The notes under the pieces: model-generated
What the model saw: only the letters and a program-made list of their open reading frames with translations
Databases searched by the model: none
What the model was told of the DNA's origin: nothing
Shown: one piece after another, positions 1 through 11,200 of the stretch
Numbering within the stretch: position 1 is the first letter of the stretch
Layout of the letters: each line of letters starts with the position of its first letter
Translations under genes and position numbers: made by a program
Origin: Pleurotus djamor
Taxonomy: Eukaryota; Basidiomycota; Agaricomycetes; Agaricales; Pleurotaceae
DNA length: 36,264 bases
Direction: 5' to 3'
Assembly (NCBI GenBank): GCA_029747585.1
Contig: JAPEVF010000463.1
Coordinates: forward strand, 1 to 36,264

Positions 1-270
1 AGGGGGTTAAAACAAACAAAAAAGTAAAAGGTAAATTAATTTATTAAAAAGGTAGTGTTAAAACCACTAAGTAAAGGTAAATTATTTATTAATAGGCCTG
101 TGTACCACATAAGTCAAAGGGTCTACAGGTATAGCCTCGATAGGTAGGGTGTGTGTGATTAAAAAGTATAGAGTTATTAATAATTGAATAAGTCCAATAA
201 AAAAGATGATAGGNTAAATAAATTAAACTAATTCTTAACAACATACAAGAGGAAGTTTCGATAGACATAC
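1..270. repeat. AT-rich flank with imperfect tandem repeat
   Basis: This stretch is far richer in A and T than the genes next to it. Positions 6-52 and 57-96 look like two imperfect copies of a unit of about 45 bp: both start with GTTAAAAC, continue through a GTAAA(A)GGTAAATTA(A)TTTATTAA core and end in AGG. No coding region is credible here. The next exon of the conserved gene at 271-586 should lie in this direction, but none can be found. It may be a transposon remnant or a repeat at a contig edge. The low complexity limits certainty. Confidence 0.45.
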
Positions 271-586
271 CAACGCGAGAAGAGTGTCCGTTAATTTCCT
301 GGGTAACAATACCTCGCCCTAAATACATCCAAGAATCCCTCTCTGGTCGCCTAATGTGCACCTTGACCTGGATGTCGCGGAAGGTGAAGGCTGGATGTTG
401 GGCCGGTTGTGGCATAGGTGGCACTAGCTCAATTATGAGAACGGTTTACAGCCTATAGAAAGCCCAATACTCACAGAGCGGGTCCACGTTCACCGTGGAA
501 GACGCGGGTGCTTGGAACGCCTGCTCAGACGAGATGTTTGATACGACCGTTCCACTGCCAACGTCGACTTCCATGCCGTCGTCCAT
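271..586 (-). CDS. Conserved fungal protein of unknown function, 5' part only
   Basis: Two exons can be read: 586-475, starting at an ATG preceded by stop codons, and 423-271. They are joined by a 50-nt intron with GTGAGT donor and TAG acceptor. The second exon encodes a well-formed segment including IRRPERDSWMYLGRGIV followed by QEINGHSSRV, of a kind I associate with uncharacterised basidiomycete proteins. It ends at a good GTATGT donor (270-265). Downstream there is only AT-rich repeat-like DNA and no plausible acceptor with a continuing frame, so the gene is either truncated or carries an unusually long intron that leaves the window. It is divergent from the serine-rich gene starting at 960. 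No function can be assigned. Confidence 0.5.
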
Positions 587-959
587 CTTGTCTGTGATGA
601 GGATACTCGTAGGAGAATATTACAAGAACGCTGATGATGTCTCGCTGGTGTTGGGACCAAGTTGGTGGAAGAAACGAACGAAGTTGGAATCAAGGTGGAC
701 GCTTGACTGGGGAGATGCTCTTGCTTTAATTGGACACGTGACTCATAACGATCAATCCTATGGCCAAGTCCGTTTATCTCTTAGGGGTCCCCCGTGTATC
801 CCTTTCATGGCTTGTGTCTTTCATGGTGAAAGGTACTGCGCTTGGTCTTTTACTGATGTTTGAGCCACTGAAACAGAAAGCTACTATAAAACGAACACAT
901 GAGACCCATGCATTGCACAAACATCTCATTCTACTCAGCGAGTCTTACAACCCTTGCAA
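587..959. promoter_or_regulatory. Divergent intergenic region with TATA box on plus side
   Basis: This 373-bp gap separates the start codons of two divergent genes (586 minus, 960 plus). A TATAAAA element lies at 885-891, about 70 bp upstream of the plus-strand ATG, and CACGTGA, an E-box-like site, lies near 735. Open frames inside the gap have no recognisable content. Confidence 0.4.
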
Positions 960-1558
960 ATGTCGCGGAAAGCGGAAGACTACAGCGACGATTCGGAGGA
1001 ATATGCGCTCTCCGAAAGTCTCTGGTACGACGATACTAAGATCGAAGAAGCCGAGGCAAAGGTGCGAATGCGTTCTTGACCTACTCCTTGCTCTAACACC
1101 TGTCGCAGAGAGACCGAGAAGACTCGGATTACATTCCTAGTAGCTCCCAGGAATCTAACTCCTCCAACGAGTCTCAGTGCTCGGCTTCGCAGGTCTCAAC
1201 TAGCTCAGAGGAATCGGCGAAGTTTACTGATGATGACGACGATGGTAGCGATGAATTTGAGAGTGAGGGTAAGCCATTCCCTCTATCTTTGTGTACCCCG
1301 CTGAACGTTATGGGTGAAGATGATGCAGTAGAAGTGATTGACCGCGCGATGTCCATCACGCCGACACCCGCCCAACCGACGCATACATCTTGGCCCAAGA
1401 GTCTTGATGAGGATGACCCAGAAGTTGACAGGAATGAACCTGAGCCATTGTTCCTGCCGTCAAGCTCACAAGAGTCAGACCATGCAGAGAACGAAGCCGC
1501 GGACAAAGAGCCTTTTTTAAGTTCCCAGGAGTGGAGTTGGCCGTCGTCTTCTCAATGA
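960..1558 (+). CDS. Acidic serine-rich orphan protein
   Basis: The model is exon 960-1061, a 47-nt intron (donor GTGCGA, acceptor CAG) and exon 1109-1558, giving 183 residues. The product is very acidic and rich in Ser, Glu and Asp, with runs such as TDDDDDGSDEFESE and several SSSQES motifs that resemble casein kinase 2 target sites. It has no membrane segment or folded domain that I recognise. A second intron may exist at 1269-1328 (GTAAGC donor, CTGAAC branch-like site, GCAG acceptor). It is 60 nt with no stop codon, so retaining or removing it leaves the same frame and gives 183 or 163 residues. A TATA box lies upstream. The 3' end converges on TAF5, 124 bp away. Function unknown, probably disordered. 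Confidence 0.55.
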
Positions 1559-1682
1559 AATCGCCGTTATTGACGGCGAGGCGAGCCACAGGAATGATAT
1601 GTGACTCGAGCGCAGCATATCTAGCGACAAAAATATAGAGCATAAAATACTTAGTACATGTATCTTCGATCTCAACCAAGTG

Positions 1683-4495
1683 TTATCTTGTCTCAGGAGG
1701 CATGTACGTTCCCCCAACAAGACACAGATTCCTGGGTGTGAACTGGATGTTAGTTATGGGAGTGCGTTTGGTTGGGAACGTTGCGATCAGGTCGGACCTA
1801 GAAGTAGTTAGGTGTAAGGCAATGCGACCAAGAATGTGGGGAATAGAAGCATACGTTTCTAGACTATCCTCTCCATAAACGTAACCATTGGTCGTGGAAA
1901 ATGAACCGCCTCCGTTGGTTTCGCTGGATCTGCTACCTCCAGCGGCTTTGACCTCCCAGCATCTGACTGTCCAATCAGCACCCCCGGATACTAGCAGGGT
2001 GGACTCCGCGCTAAATGCAAGGGAGTATATTGACGAGGTGTGCCCAGTCATCTTTTTAATACGTCGACCTGAGCCCAAGTCCCACAAGTTGATTGCCAAA
2101 TCCTCGCCTGTGATTCATTTTGTTATTGACCCAAGTTTCACGAAAAGACAACAGAAACCTTACCAGCACTGGCAAGATATCGACCGTCTGGACTGATTGC
2201 TAGGGACGATATGGCGCCTTGATGACCAATGAAAACACGCATGCAAGTACCACGCTGGACATCCCATAATCTTGCCGTCCAGTCGTTGGAACCTGTAGCA
2301 AGATAGAGTGAATTGGGGTGGAATTGGAGGCACTAGTGGGGGCATTAGAAAGGTAGAGGAGGGTAATTGAGGCAGCGCAACATACATCAACATCGCTGAG
2401 ATGGCCAGCATAAACCCTGAGGCAAGACGTTCGATCGGTACTCCATAGTCGCGCGGTACGATCTCGACTCGCACTAGCGAAATAGACACCCATTGGGTTC
2501 CATTTGACATCCCATACCGGATTTTGATGACCTCTGTAGGCTACAACGTTGGTCAAAGTATCCATAGACCATAACCTAACGGTCGTATCTCCAGATGCGG
2601 AAAGCAGATATTTTGGTGGTGCAGCCGACCCACTGACCGGATCGAAAGATAATGAATAGACAGGGCCACTGTGCCCAATGAGTTTGCGGGTAGTGCTCGC
2701 CTTCTTCTCACGAAGTTTTCGGAGAGACGATGCTGCACTGGTAAATCAGAAACGCGAAGTGGAGCAAGAGAGACAGAGGAACTGACCATCTTTGACTGCA
2801 CTACTCTGGAAATCACTACGCAGCCCTTTCAATTTTTCGCCTTTTAGATTCCATAGTCGAATATAGCTTTCCGCGAATCCAGCGGCGAATAATGAGGTAT
2901 CTGGCGAAAAAGTGCAACACGGCGACCTGCAGTGCGTGTTAAAAAGGAAAATAATAAACGGACGTAGAGGGGCAGGGCGTACCCTTCGGCGACGTCATGT
3001 AAAGTGTATGCACATATACTAGGGAGGGCGCGGGCTTTAGCAGCTGTTGCTTGGGGAGAGTTGGGGTCAATCGAGTGTAGTGCCGAAGGTTCAAGGCGTA
3101 TGCGTTTCCTCGCATCATGAACACGCTCGACCTCACGTTCAACATCAATGGTTCTGAAGTTCGGAGGGTGCGGTAATAGGTCAGCTTCCGTAGGCGCAAC
3201 CATGCCTTGGTAGAGTGGAGGACGACCATAATTGAGGTCAAATTGGTTGGTTGGATCGCGCTCCATCATAGCCTGCTCTTGGAGTACCCTTTCGGCTTCA
3301 TTGCGAAGTTCAGGTGCTATTGGAGGAGGGCCGAGCTTGAGATCGCCTGTAGAGGCATTGAACGCTTGGTGATCCGTGATGGTTGTCGAAGAGCCGCTTG
3401 TTTGAGGGGTCAATGACGAAAGGAGACCGGTGTTCTCTTCCCATGAGGTCGGTAGGATTGAGGCTGAGCTCGCGGTAGTGACTGGTTTCGGGATAAGAGG
3501 AGAAGAGGCGTCGCATGGTAACTGGACTCACCGTCGAATCTGAGATGGTTGTTCACGACGCGCATCACTGCGGCGCGGCCACGTTTGCCACTTTCGCCCG
3601 AGAATCCAGCACCAACACCAAGTGCTTCACCACCCATACCTTCGGTGAGCCAACCCACAAGGAGGTTGAATCCGGAACGACTCATCCTGACGACATACTT
3701 TTCGTTTCGGAATCGTTGTGCTAGGTCATCGTTTTGAACGTGTACAGGGAGTTGAAGGGTGGTGAGATGATGAAGAGTTGTATAGTGCACAGATGATATG
3801 GAAGGGGCGAATGTATCTTTGAACTTGAGCGCTATGAGAACGGTGAGGGTGGAACATGTTGGTTAGATATGCTGACTTACCAGCTTCTTTGAAACCATGT
3901 TGAATGAGGTCGAGATAAAAGTGACAGAATATGGGAAAGAGGATGGGGCGTAGTTCAGGCTAAGTAAGTGATGATTAGTTCGCGTTTTGTGCATCAAAAT
4001 CCCATAACTCACGCGATACATATCAAGTGAACCGTCCACCCATGACTCCAGCTCTCGAAAGCCATCCTGTCTGTCTGTCGGATCGAGGGAGAGGACTTCC
4101 TCAGCACCGACTGCACCAATACTGGCGATCAAGTTCTGGATGCTGGAGGGATTGCCCATGGCGTCAAGTCCATGCAGCACATTGCCCGATTCTTTTAATA
4201 TATTTTCACCGGGGCGTGATGGCTTTTGCACGAAGACAGCGAGTTTCTTGATGAGGTCCTCTGCTGACACGGTTTCTGGGTCTTTGGAGACGTCTGTCGG
4301 TGACGAATCGTCGATGGCATCCAACAGAGCCTTTTCGGCAGCTGTGTGGCCTCTGGAACGCAGGTATTCGAGAATGACGCGGTCAACCTGAGCCGGGCCC
4401 TGCGAAGCATCTTGCCCAGAGGTCGCTTGTGTCGCAGAGGGAGATGCAGCAGCAGGAGATTGCGATGCTGCAGGCGTACCGACATGGACTGACAT
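1683..4495 (-). CDS. TAF5: TFIID subunit TAF5 (WD40 repeat)
   Basis: Eight exons (4495-4013, 3959-3881, 3831-3532, 3463-2983, 2926-2787, 2732-2386, 2332-2164, 2107-1683) join in frame to 807 residues, close to the usual family length. TAF5 is a scaffold subunit of the general transcription factor TFIID in the nucleus. In order, the protein shows a LisH-type helix (VILEYLRSRGHTAAEKAL), the TAF5 NTD2 helical domain (DRQDGFRELESWVDGSLDMY through the HYTTLHHLTTLQLPVHV region), a charged linker, then C-terminal WD40 repeats with GH...WD-type signatures (for example RGHQNPVWDVKWNP and SRDRTARLWS). All introns are 49-68 nt. It shares a 112-bp divergent promoter with MAD2. A SAGA role is also possible, because TAF5 is shared between the two complexes in yeast. 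Confidence 0.93.
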
Positions 4496-4607
4496 ATTGG
4501 TAGCTAATAAAGCAGTGCACGTGACAAACGCGCATGGAACCTCGAGGCGCGTGTCGTCAGTGGGCCAACATTTCTCTTTGTCTTCTAATTCTTTCTCATC
4601 ATCGACC
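4496..4607. promoter_or_regulatory. Compact divergent promoter TAF5 / MAD2
   Basis: Only 112 bp separate the two start codons, so both 5' UTRs and the core promoters must lie here. The segment holds a CACGTGAC E-box-like sequence and GCGCGT elements, followed by a pyrimidine-rich tract just before the MAD2 ATG. No TATA box is evident. Confidence 0.6.
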
Positions 4608-5464
4608 ATGGCATCCAAGCAGGCAAATCGCCAGGCAATCACTCTCAAAGGCTCGACGACGTTGGTCACCGAATTCTTCAAGTATGCAGTAAATACGTGA
4701 GCCCTCCTCGTATAGATGCATGGATGATGGTTCATTACATCGCTACGCAGCATTCTCTTCCAGCGTGAAGTGTATCCATCCGACGACTTCCATATGGTGA
4801 AAAAGTATGGTCAGACTGTCTTGGTGACTCAAGACATTGCATTGGAGCAGTATCTCGAGCGGTGCGTTACTCTCGGCCTCATCGAGCCTGTTCCCCATTC
4901 ATGGTGTTGTTATAGAATTCTATCACAAGTGCAGAGTCGGTACCCATATTGATGAAAGGCCGCAGACACTTGCTAACACCATCCACGATGTGCAGAGTGG
5001 CTTCTCACCGGCTCAGTTACTCAATTGGTGCTCGCCATCATATCAAAGGACACTCGAACTCCGCTAGAGCGCTGGGTGTTCGACATCAAACTGGTTGAAC
5101 CTCTCGCTGACCCAAATGCACCACCGTAAGTTTCTCCTTTCACTCAGGCCACCCCTCATCTGATGCATGGGCGTTGTGTGCCGTACATAGCCCACCAAAA
5201 CCAGAGTCGGAGATCCAGTCAGAAATTCGCGCTATTCTCAAGCAAATTATCTCAATGGTAACCTACCTTCCTGTCATCCAAGAACCCACCGTCTTCAATA
5301 TTCTTGCGTATACCTCCGAGTCTGCAGACATCCCTGCTGGCGAATGGGTGGACACGGATCCTTTAGCGATTGAAGCGAGTAAAAGCCAACAGGTTAAGAT
5401 GCGGAGTTTCAGCACTGATGTGCATCGAATCGAGGCTATGGTTGCGTATCGTTATGAGGATTGA
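4608..5464 (+). CDS. MAD2: Spindle assembly checkpoint protein MAD2 (HORMA)
   Basis: Five exons (4608-4696, 4751-4861, 4916-4935, 4996-5125, 5191-5464) join in frame to 207 residues, the normal Mad2 size. Mad2 is a HORMA-domain protein that inhibits Cdc20-APC/C until kinetochores are attached. Recognisable blocks are the start with ITLKGSTTLVTEFF, the YPSDDF loop, LERWVFDI in the core, and a C-terminal safety-belt region ending in HRIEAMVAYRYED. The third exon is only 20 nt; it restores the conserved stretch preceding KWLLTGSV. Donor and acceptor sites are canonical. It is transcribed away from TAF5. Confidence 0.93.
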
Positions 5465-5837
5465 TGATGTATGTCGCGTAGAAATTTCTTTTGGCTCTCG
5501 ATGTGCCTCTTTTTTCCCGCACACGAACAAGGGGACATCGGGGGACAAGGTAGAACCACACCCAAGGATCCGGGCCCGTGTTTTAGCTGTGAGACTGATG
5601 AGATCAGTGCAAGGGGGCAGACAGACTGGGCCGATCTGGTGCTGATTGCCATGGACACAACCCAAGCCACCGGACATCATTTCTCTTCCTCCCTCATTTC
5701 TACGCCCATCTCTCCCCCTTCCCTCCACCTCCTTCCCCCCTCCCTCCGTTCCTTCGTTATTCTACTCTACTCCCTGGCTGGGTCAGGTCATTCTTTTATA
5801 TCATAGACACACCTACGACAGTTTTCCCCCCTCTATC
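5465..5837 (+). promoter_or_regulatory. MAD2 3' flank and noxA promoter
   Basis: This gap of 373 bp holds no supported gene. From about 5685 to 5770 it is strongly pyrimidine-rich (CCTCCC and TTCCCC runs), as is usual for fungal core promoters. TTTATATCAT near 5795-5804, about 35 bp before the NoxA ATG, could act as a TATA-like element. Confidence 0.4.
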
Positions 5838-7952
5838 ATGGGATTGAAGAGCTGGTTTCACGCAGAATTCCTTGTTCCCAGAAGGCTCGCCTTCAATGTC
5901 ATTTTCTACGGCCTTCATCTCTTTTTCTTCGCCTATGGTTGGTACAGTCAGGTAAGCTCTGCGATAAGAGTACTACGTCTTTCAGCACTAAAAACTGCCC
6001 CCAGTACACCAATACGAAGCTTGCCGCCCTCAACGGTCTCGAATTCTCGGTTTGGACCTCCCGTGGTGCTGGTTTGGTCCTTGCTTTCGATGGGGGACTG
6101 ATCCTCGTTCCTATGCTGCGCAACGTTATTCGCGTTGTCCGTCCCAAACTCACATGGCTATTCCCTGCCGACGAGAACATCTGGTTCCACCGTCAGGTCG
6201 CGTACTCGATGGCCTTCTGGGCGATGGTCCACACGACTGCTCATTATGTCAACTTCATCAATGTTGAGCGCACCCGTGCGTCTTTATTCATGTTTGCATT
6301 ACTTCGCACACCTTGTTCACATCATTTTTAGAGGTTCGCAAGGAGACTGCTCTTGACATTCACTATAAGCAACCAGGTGGCATAACTGGCCACTTTATGC
6401 TCCTCATCATGCTTCTCATGTATACCACTGCGCACCACAAGATACGCGCCCAGTGTTTCGAAGCATTCTGGTACACCCATCATCTCGCCTTCTTCTTCAT
6501 GATCGGTCTATACACACATGCCACTGGTTGTTTCGTCCGCGACTCCGTTGAACCTGCTTACAGCACCGTTTTCCCTTTCTACACCACCGATCATTGCTTG
6601 GGATATGAAAGTTGGCGATTCACCATCTGGCCTGGTATCCTTTACTTCGGCGAACGCATGTGGCGTGAATATCGTGCCAGGCGCCCTACCCGACTCTCCA
6701 AAGTTCTTGTCCATCCCAGCGGTGAGTTTTGGCGGGCATCTTTTACTCACGCGTAGTCTTACGAGCAACCCTGTGTAGGTGCTATGGAATTGCGCATCAT
6801 CAAACCCAGCTTCAAATATACTCCGGGCCAATGGTTGTTCATCATGGTCCCCGAGATCTCCGGCTGGCAATGGCACCCCGTTAGTTTTATACCTTTCCTG
6901 GTCTGATTCAACTCACTCAATGACTACGTTAGTTCACCATTACCTCAGCTCCCGAAGATCCCTACGTTTCCATCCACATTCGTCAAGTTGGTGACTGGAC
7001 CAAGGCCCTTGGTGAGCGTCTCGGGGTTGGCCCACAGGTGGTCGCTTCGATGACCCAGGCTGCTATGAAGGGTTCTGAGAAGAGCGACAATGGTACTCGT
7101 GGAGATTTCGTGGAGGTTGAATCCAGTCCATCTGCTGTACTCCCCTCCGTCAGACTTGATGGTCCTTATGGTGCCCCCGCGGAAGACGTGTTCGATCATG
7201 AGGTTGCCGTCCTCATTGGCGCTGGTATCGGTGAGTGCAGTTTAGATTTTTCACACCCGTGTCAATCATCTAATGGTTACCTAGGTGTCACTCCCTTCGC
7301 CTCCATTTTGAAACACATATGGTACCGTCAAAAGCGAGGAAACCTCGGTGTCCTTCGCCGGGTTGAATTCTTCTGGGTCTGCCGTGATGCACCCTCTTTC
7401 GGTTGGTTCCAGAGCCTGTTGCAGGAAGTCGAGGCCGCTCAAGCTGATCGTGAGTGCCTCTCCCCTCTCTATTCTTCGTGTGAGGACTGACATCTTTGTA
7501 GCCAACTTCCTCCGCATCAACATTTATCTTACCCAGAAGATTGGCGAAGACATGCTGTGGAACATCGCTGTCAACGATGCGGGCGCCGAGTACGATCCCC
7601 TGACCCTCCTGCGCAGCCGTACTATGTTTGGACGCCCCGATTGGGATAACATCTACGGTTGCATGAAGCAAGCGATTGAAAGTGGACAATATATCCCCGG
7701 CAGCAAATCTCAGTTGAAGACCAAAGTCGGCGTAAGTGGTCTTCCTATTACCTGCCCAGCATCGTCACTGATTCTCTCTTTTGATCAGACCTACTTCTGT
7801 GGGCCTAGCGTCTTGGCTAAGGCCATCAAGCAAGCCACCGTCAAGAACAGTGGTCCCACTGTAGACTTCTCCTTCGCAAAGGTACGAGAGCCTGCCTTCA
7901 TCAATCATTTGTCGGTGTGATTGACGATGTCTGTTTCCAGGAACATTTCTGA
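5838..7952 (+). CDS. noxA: NADPH oxidase, NoxA type
   Basis: Nine exons (5838-5951, 6005-6275, 6332-6721, 6779-6879, 6933-7230, 7285-7449, 7502-7731, 7789-7881, 7941-7952) give 557 residues. The enzyme moves electrons from NADPH through FAD and two haems across a membrane to make superoxide, and in fungi it controls hyphal differentiation. The bis-haem histidines are visible at 100/114 and 178/191, with the same 14- and 13-residue spacing as in gp91phox. The FAD motif HPFTITSAPED, the NADPH motifs DGPYGAP and GAGIGVTPF, and the C-terminal aromatic end EHF are all present. The short N-terminus without EF hands or a long extension fits NoxA rather than NoxB or NoxC. The final exon is only 12 nt (EHF plus stop). 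Confidence 0.93.
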
Positions 7953-8234
7953 AAGAGCAATGAAGTCCGCCAGCGGATGGGATGGTGTTTACTGTAGCCT
8001 GTACCTCTCCCTCTCAATCATACCCATGTCAACTGTCTGTCGATGTGTCTCATACCACCTAATTTATCATGAAAGGAACAAGGAAAGTTGAAGAGATGTC
8101 GATGAGCCCGAACAAAAAGCCAACAAAAATTGATGTCTTCGGATGGGCGCTTTCTAGGCTTACGTAATATTAGCCACGTGCTTATTGTTGAAGCGCGTCC
8201 GCCAGATGCGTCGCTGCAGCCTTCAACGCATTTC

Positions 8235-11200
8235 ATGGCTTCCTCATCATGGTCCTTCGCCGCTAGAAAGGGAACAGACGACTCCGACCCAAAACACCAG
8301 CCCACGAAGCACACGCAAACCGATCTCTCAGCGCTACAGAGCGCGACGACCCTCCTTAACGAACAATTCAATAAAGATGTTCAATGTGTGCCAGATATTG
8401 GAGATCTGTTAACGCCTTGTATGGGATATTGCTCGGAATGTTTATTCTTTTCTGACCATTACCTAGCTAGTGCGCAGGTCTCTGGCTTGTATAGCCCATT
8501 CTCAGAAGACTCTCGGGTGCCCTTCCAGAAAAGAAGGATGATTTCCATCCCAGAAGGCTTGTTCCAATACTACAGCAGTGCGTAACACCACCCGAGAGAA
8601 TCGCTTGTTCTTGAACTGGTGCTTTAGATGCGAACGTCACGTCGCATATGGGCATACTACCTGAGATAGAGCGTGTTTGGGTGTCAATTGACCATAAACT
8701 GTTTCTCTGGGACTACCTGGATGGGCAAGTTTTCAGGTNCCAGTCCTCTTGAGGAGAAATCTGACGTGTCCCTCTCTCTCCAGCCAAGAAATCAGTTCCT
8801 TCGTGGACCAACCAGATATAATCACTCACGTCGCCCTCGTTAAGCCGAAGCCAGGCCTTTTCATCGAAGATATCTCAAATATCATCGTCATTTGCACGCC
8901 CGTAACCGTGCTTTTAATAGCTCTCTCGTTCGAAATGACCTCGGGTCCAAATAGTCGTCCCCGAAGAGACATCAAACTCTACGCCACCGACTTGACAATA
9001 CCAACAGAAATCGAAATGACTTCAGTTTGTGGCACACCAGACGGTCGAATATTCATGTGTGGAGGGCCAGATGGGAACTTGTACGAGCTACACTACCAAG
9101 AGAAGGAATCTTGGTTTGGGAAGCGAATACAACTCATAAATCACTCCGTGAGTGGTGTGCAGAGTCTGTTACCGCGTTTTACCTCGTCGGGTTCGGATGG
9201 TAAGCTAGCCATAATTACTCACATCGCCGGAGTCTTCATCTACTTCGTTTCAGATCGAATCACCTCTGTTGTCTCTGATGAAGCCAGACATTGTTTCTAT
9301 ACACTGTCGTCCAAAGGCAACATATCCATCTACAAGCCCAACGGTGACCGGGCTATCCAGCATTTACAAACGCTCTCAAATCTCTACAAGGCTGCCTCGG
9401 ACAAAGCTCCCGGTGCACCAGCGATAAATCCTCAGTCTTTCCATATCAGCGCCATCCACCCCGTCCATCCATCCGAATCTCGCCTTGGAGTTCAACTTTT
9501 GGCAATTACTGCCAATGGTGTTCGCCTCTACTTCTCTCCGACTATGTCTTATTCATACACCTCTGCCGCTAGTTCATCCTCTGGTCTCCGCTCCTTGCAA
9601 CTGTCTCATATACGTCTTCCTCCTACGAACCTACCAAATCCGAAGACCCCCCATCAACCACTTCGACATCCCGCTCCGCCCTACGGCGTCCCTCAGCCCC
9701 ACCAACAAAACTCACAACCACTCGTGCTGTCATGCATAGAAAAATCATGCTACTCCTACGGATTAACGCTTGCCACCCAAGCGGAATCCTCTGATAGTGC
9801 TGATGACGTCCTGGTGTGTATAGCCCCAGACTTGACGAAAATCGGTGCATTTGGTCAGGTCAACGTACAACCTCAACAGCCCCCCTCTCAGTATGCTCAA
9901 GGCCCTGGTTCTCCTCATGTGCCGTTGACGGAGCACACCACGGTCACTCCTCTTCCGGGACGGACCTGGGCAATGGCGGCTGTACCCCATTCTCAGAGTA
10001 CATACGGTGTTGGGTTCCCNAATCCTATCAATGAACTGGCGTATCAGTTCAGTGGCCCGGCTCAGGAGTTTATTGTATTAACCAATGTGGGCTTGAGTGT
10101 CCTTGTGAAGAGGCGGGCTGTGGATTATCTCCAAGATGTCATCGAAGAGTATCAATCAGAAAATAATCCTCAACCAATAATAGAGTTCAGAGACAGGTAA
10201 TGTCCGCTCTATAAGTGTGCTTGCGACCGTGACTGGAATTAGTGTAGCTTCGGGCGGGACCAAACTTGTGCTATGCTNCTCGCACTTGCTTGTGGAAACA
10301 CATTCCTCAAGACCCTTGACGGGCCCTCCCGTCCAGTGAACATTAGCGACGCTGACATCGTGAAGGTCGCGAAACAAGCCTTTTATGATTTCGGGGAGAG
10401 GCCGATGTGGGCAGAACGACACGTATATGGTGAGTTATTCNGTTCCCTCCCCGCATTTCCCTCTCTAAGCATGCGTTAGGCGGTGATACCCAGGGTTCTG
10501 CTATATTCAGTGGGAGAAGAGAGGGGTTGGCTATGTACCTGTCCCGACTCGTCCGCCCTATATGGAGGATGAATTTCACAACTTCAAAGTACGCCTTTTT
10601 GTTATACCTGAGCATCCCTTCATGACTGCTCCTTCAGAGGAAATTTGCAGCATCTTTCTGTCTCTGAGGACGAGTTGATGCCTATCCAAAAGAACCTCAT
10701 TTCGTTGCGCGACTTCCTGGAGCAAAACCTACACCTCTTCCATATAACACCTGGCGAAGCGAACTCTCGTCCCGCCGTAGGAAATGATCAGGAAGCCTGG
10801 AAGGTCAAGCGCTCTGTTGTCCCTCCGCTATCTGTTATTGACATGATAGCTATCTAGGCTGAACAACGTTCCGTCGCTCAGCTCATGGAACTCCTCAGCA
10901 GGACCATTGAGGCACTGTCCTTCGTTCTCCTTCTGAATGACTATCGACTTGGCGAACTGATATCATCGTAAGCCATCTACTCCGTCGGTTGTAACAATAC
11001 GTCAACACCTCGCTTCAGATGTGACCCTGAGACGCAGAAATTGATTGCGTCTTTGACCTTCGAGGACCTCATCACCAAGCCCGCCGGACTGACTACCTCT
11101 CGAGCATTGGTCAACGTCATTATCGATCAGCAAATCGGGCAGCAAATCAGTGTATGTAATCATCTATCGTTGAAGTCGGTCCTGCTCACGAAATACAGGT

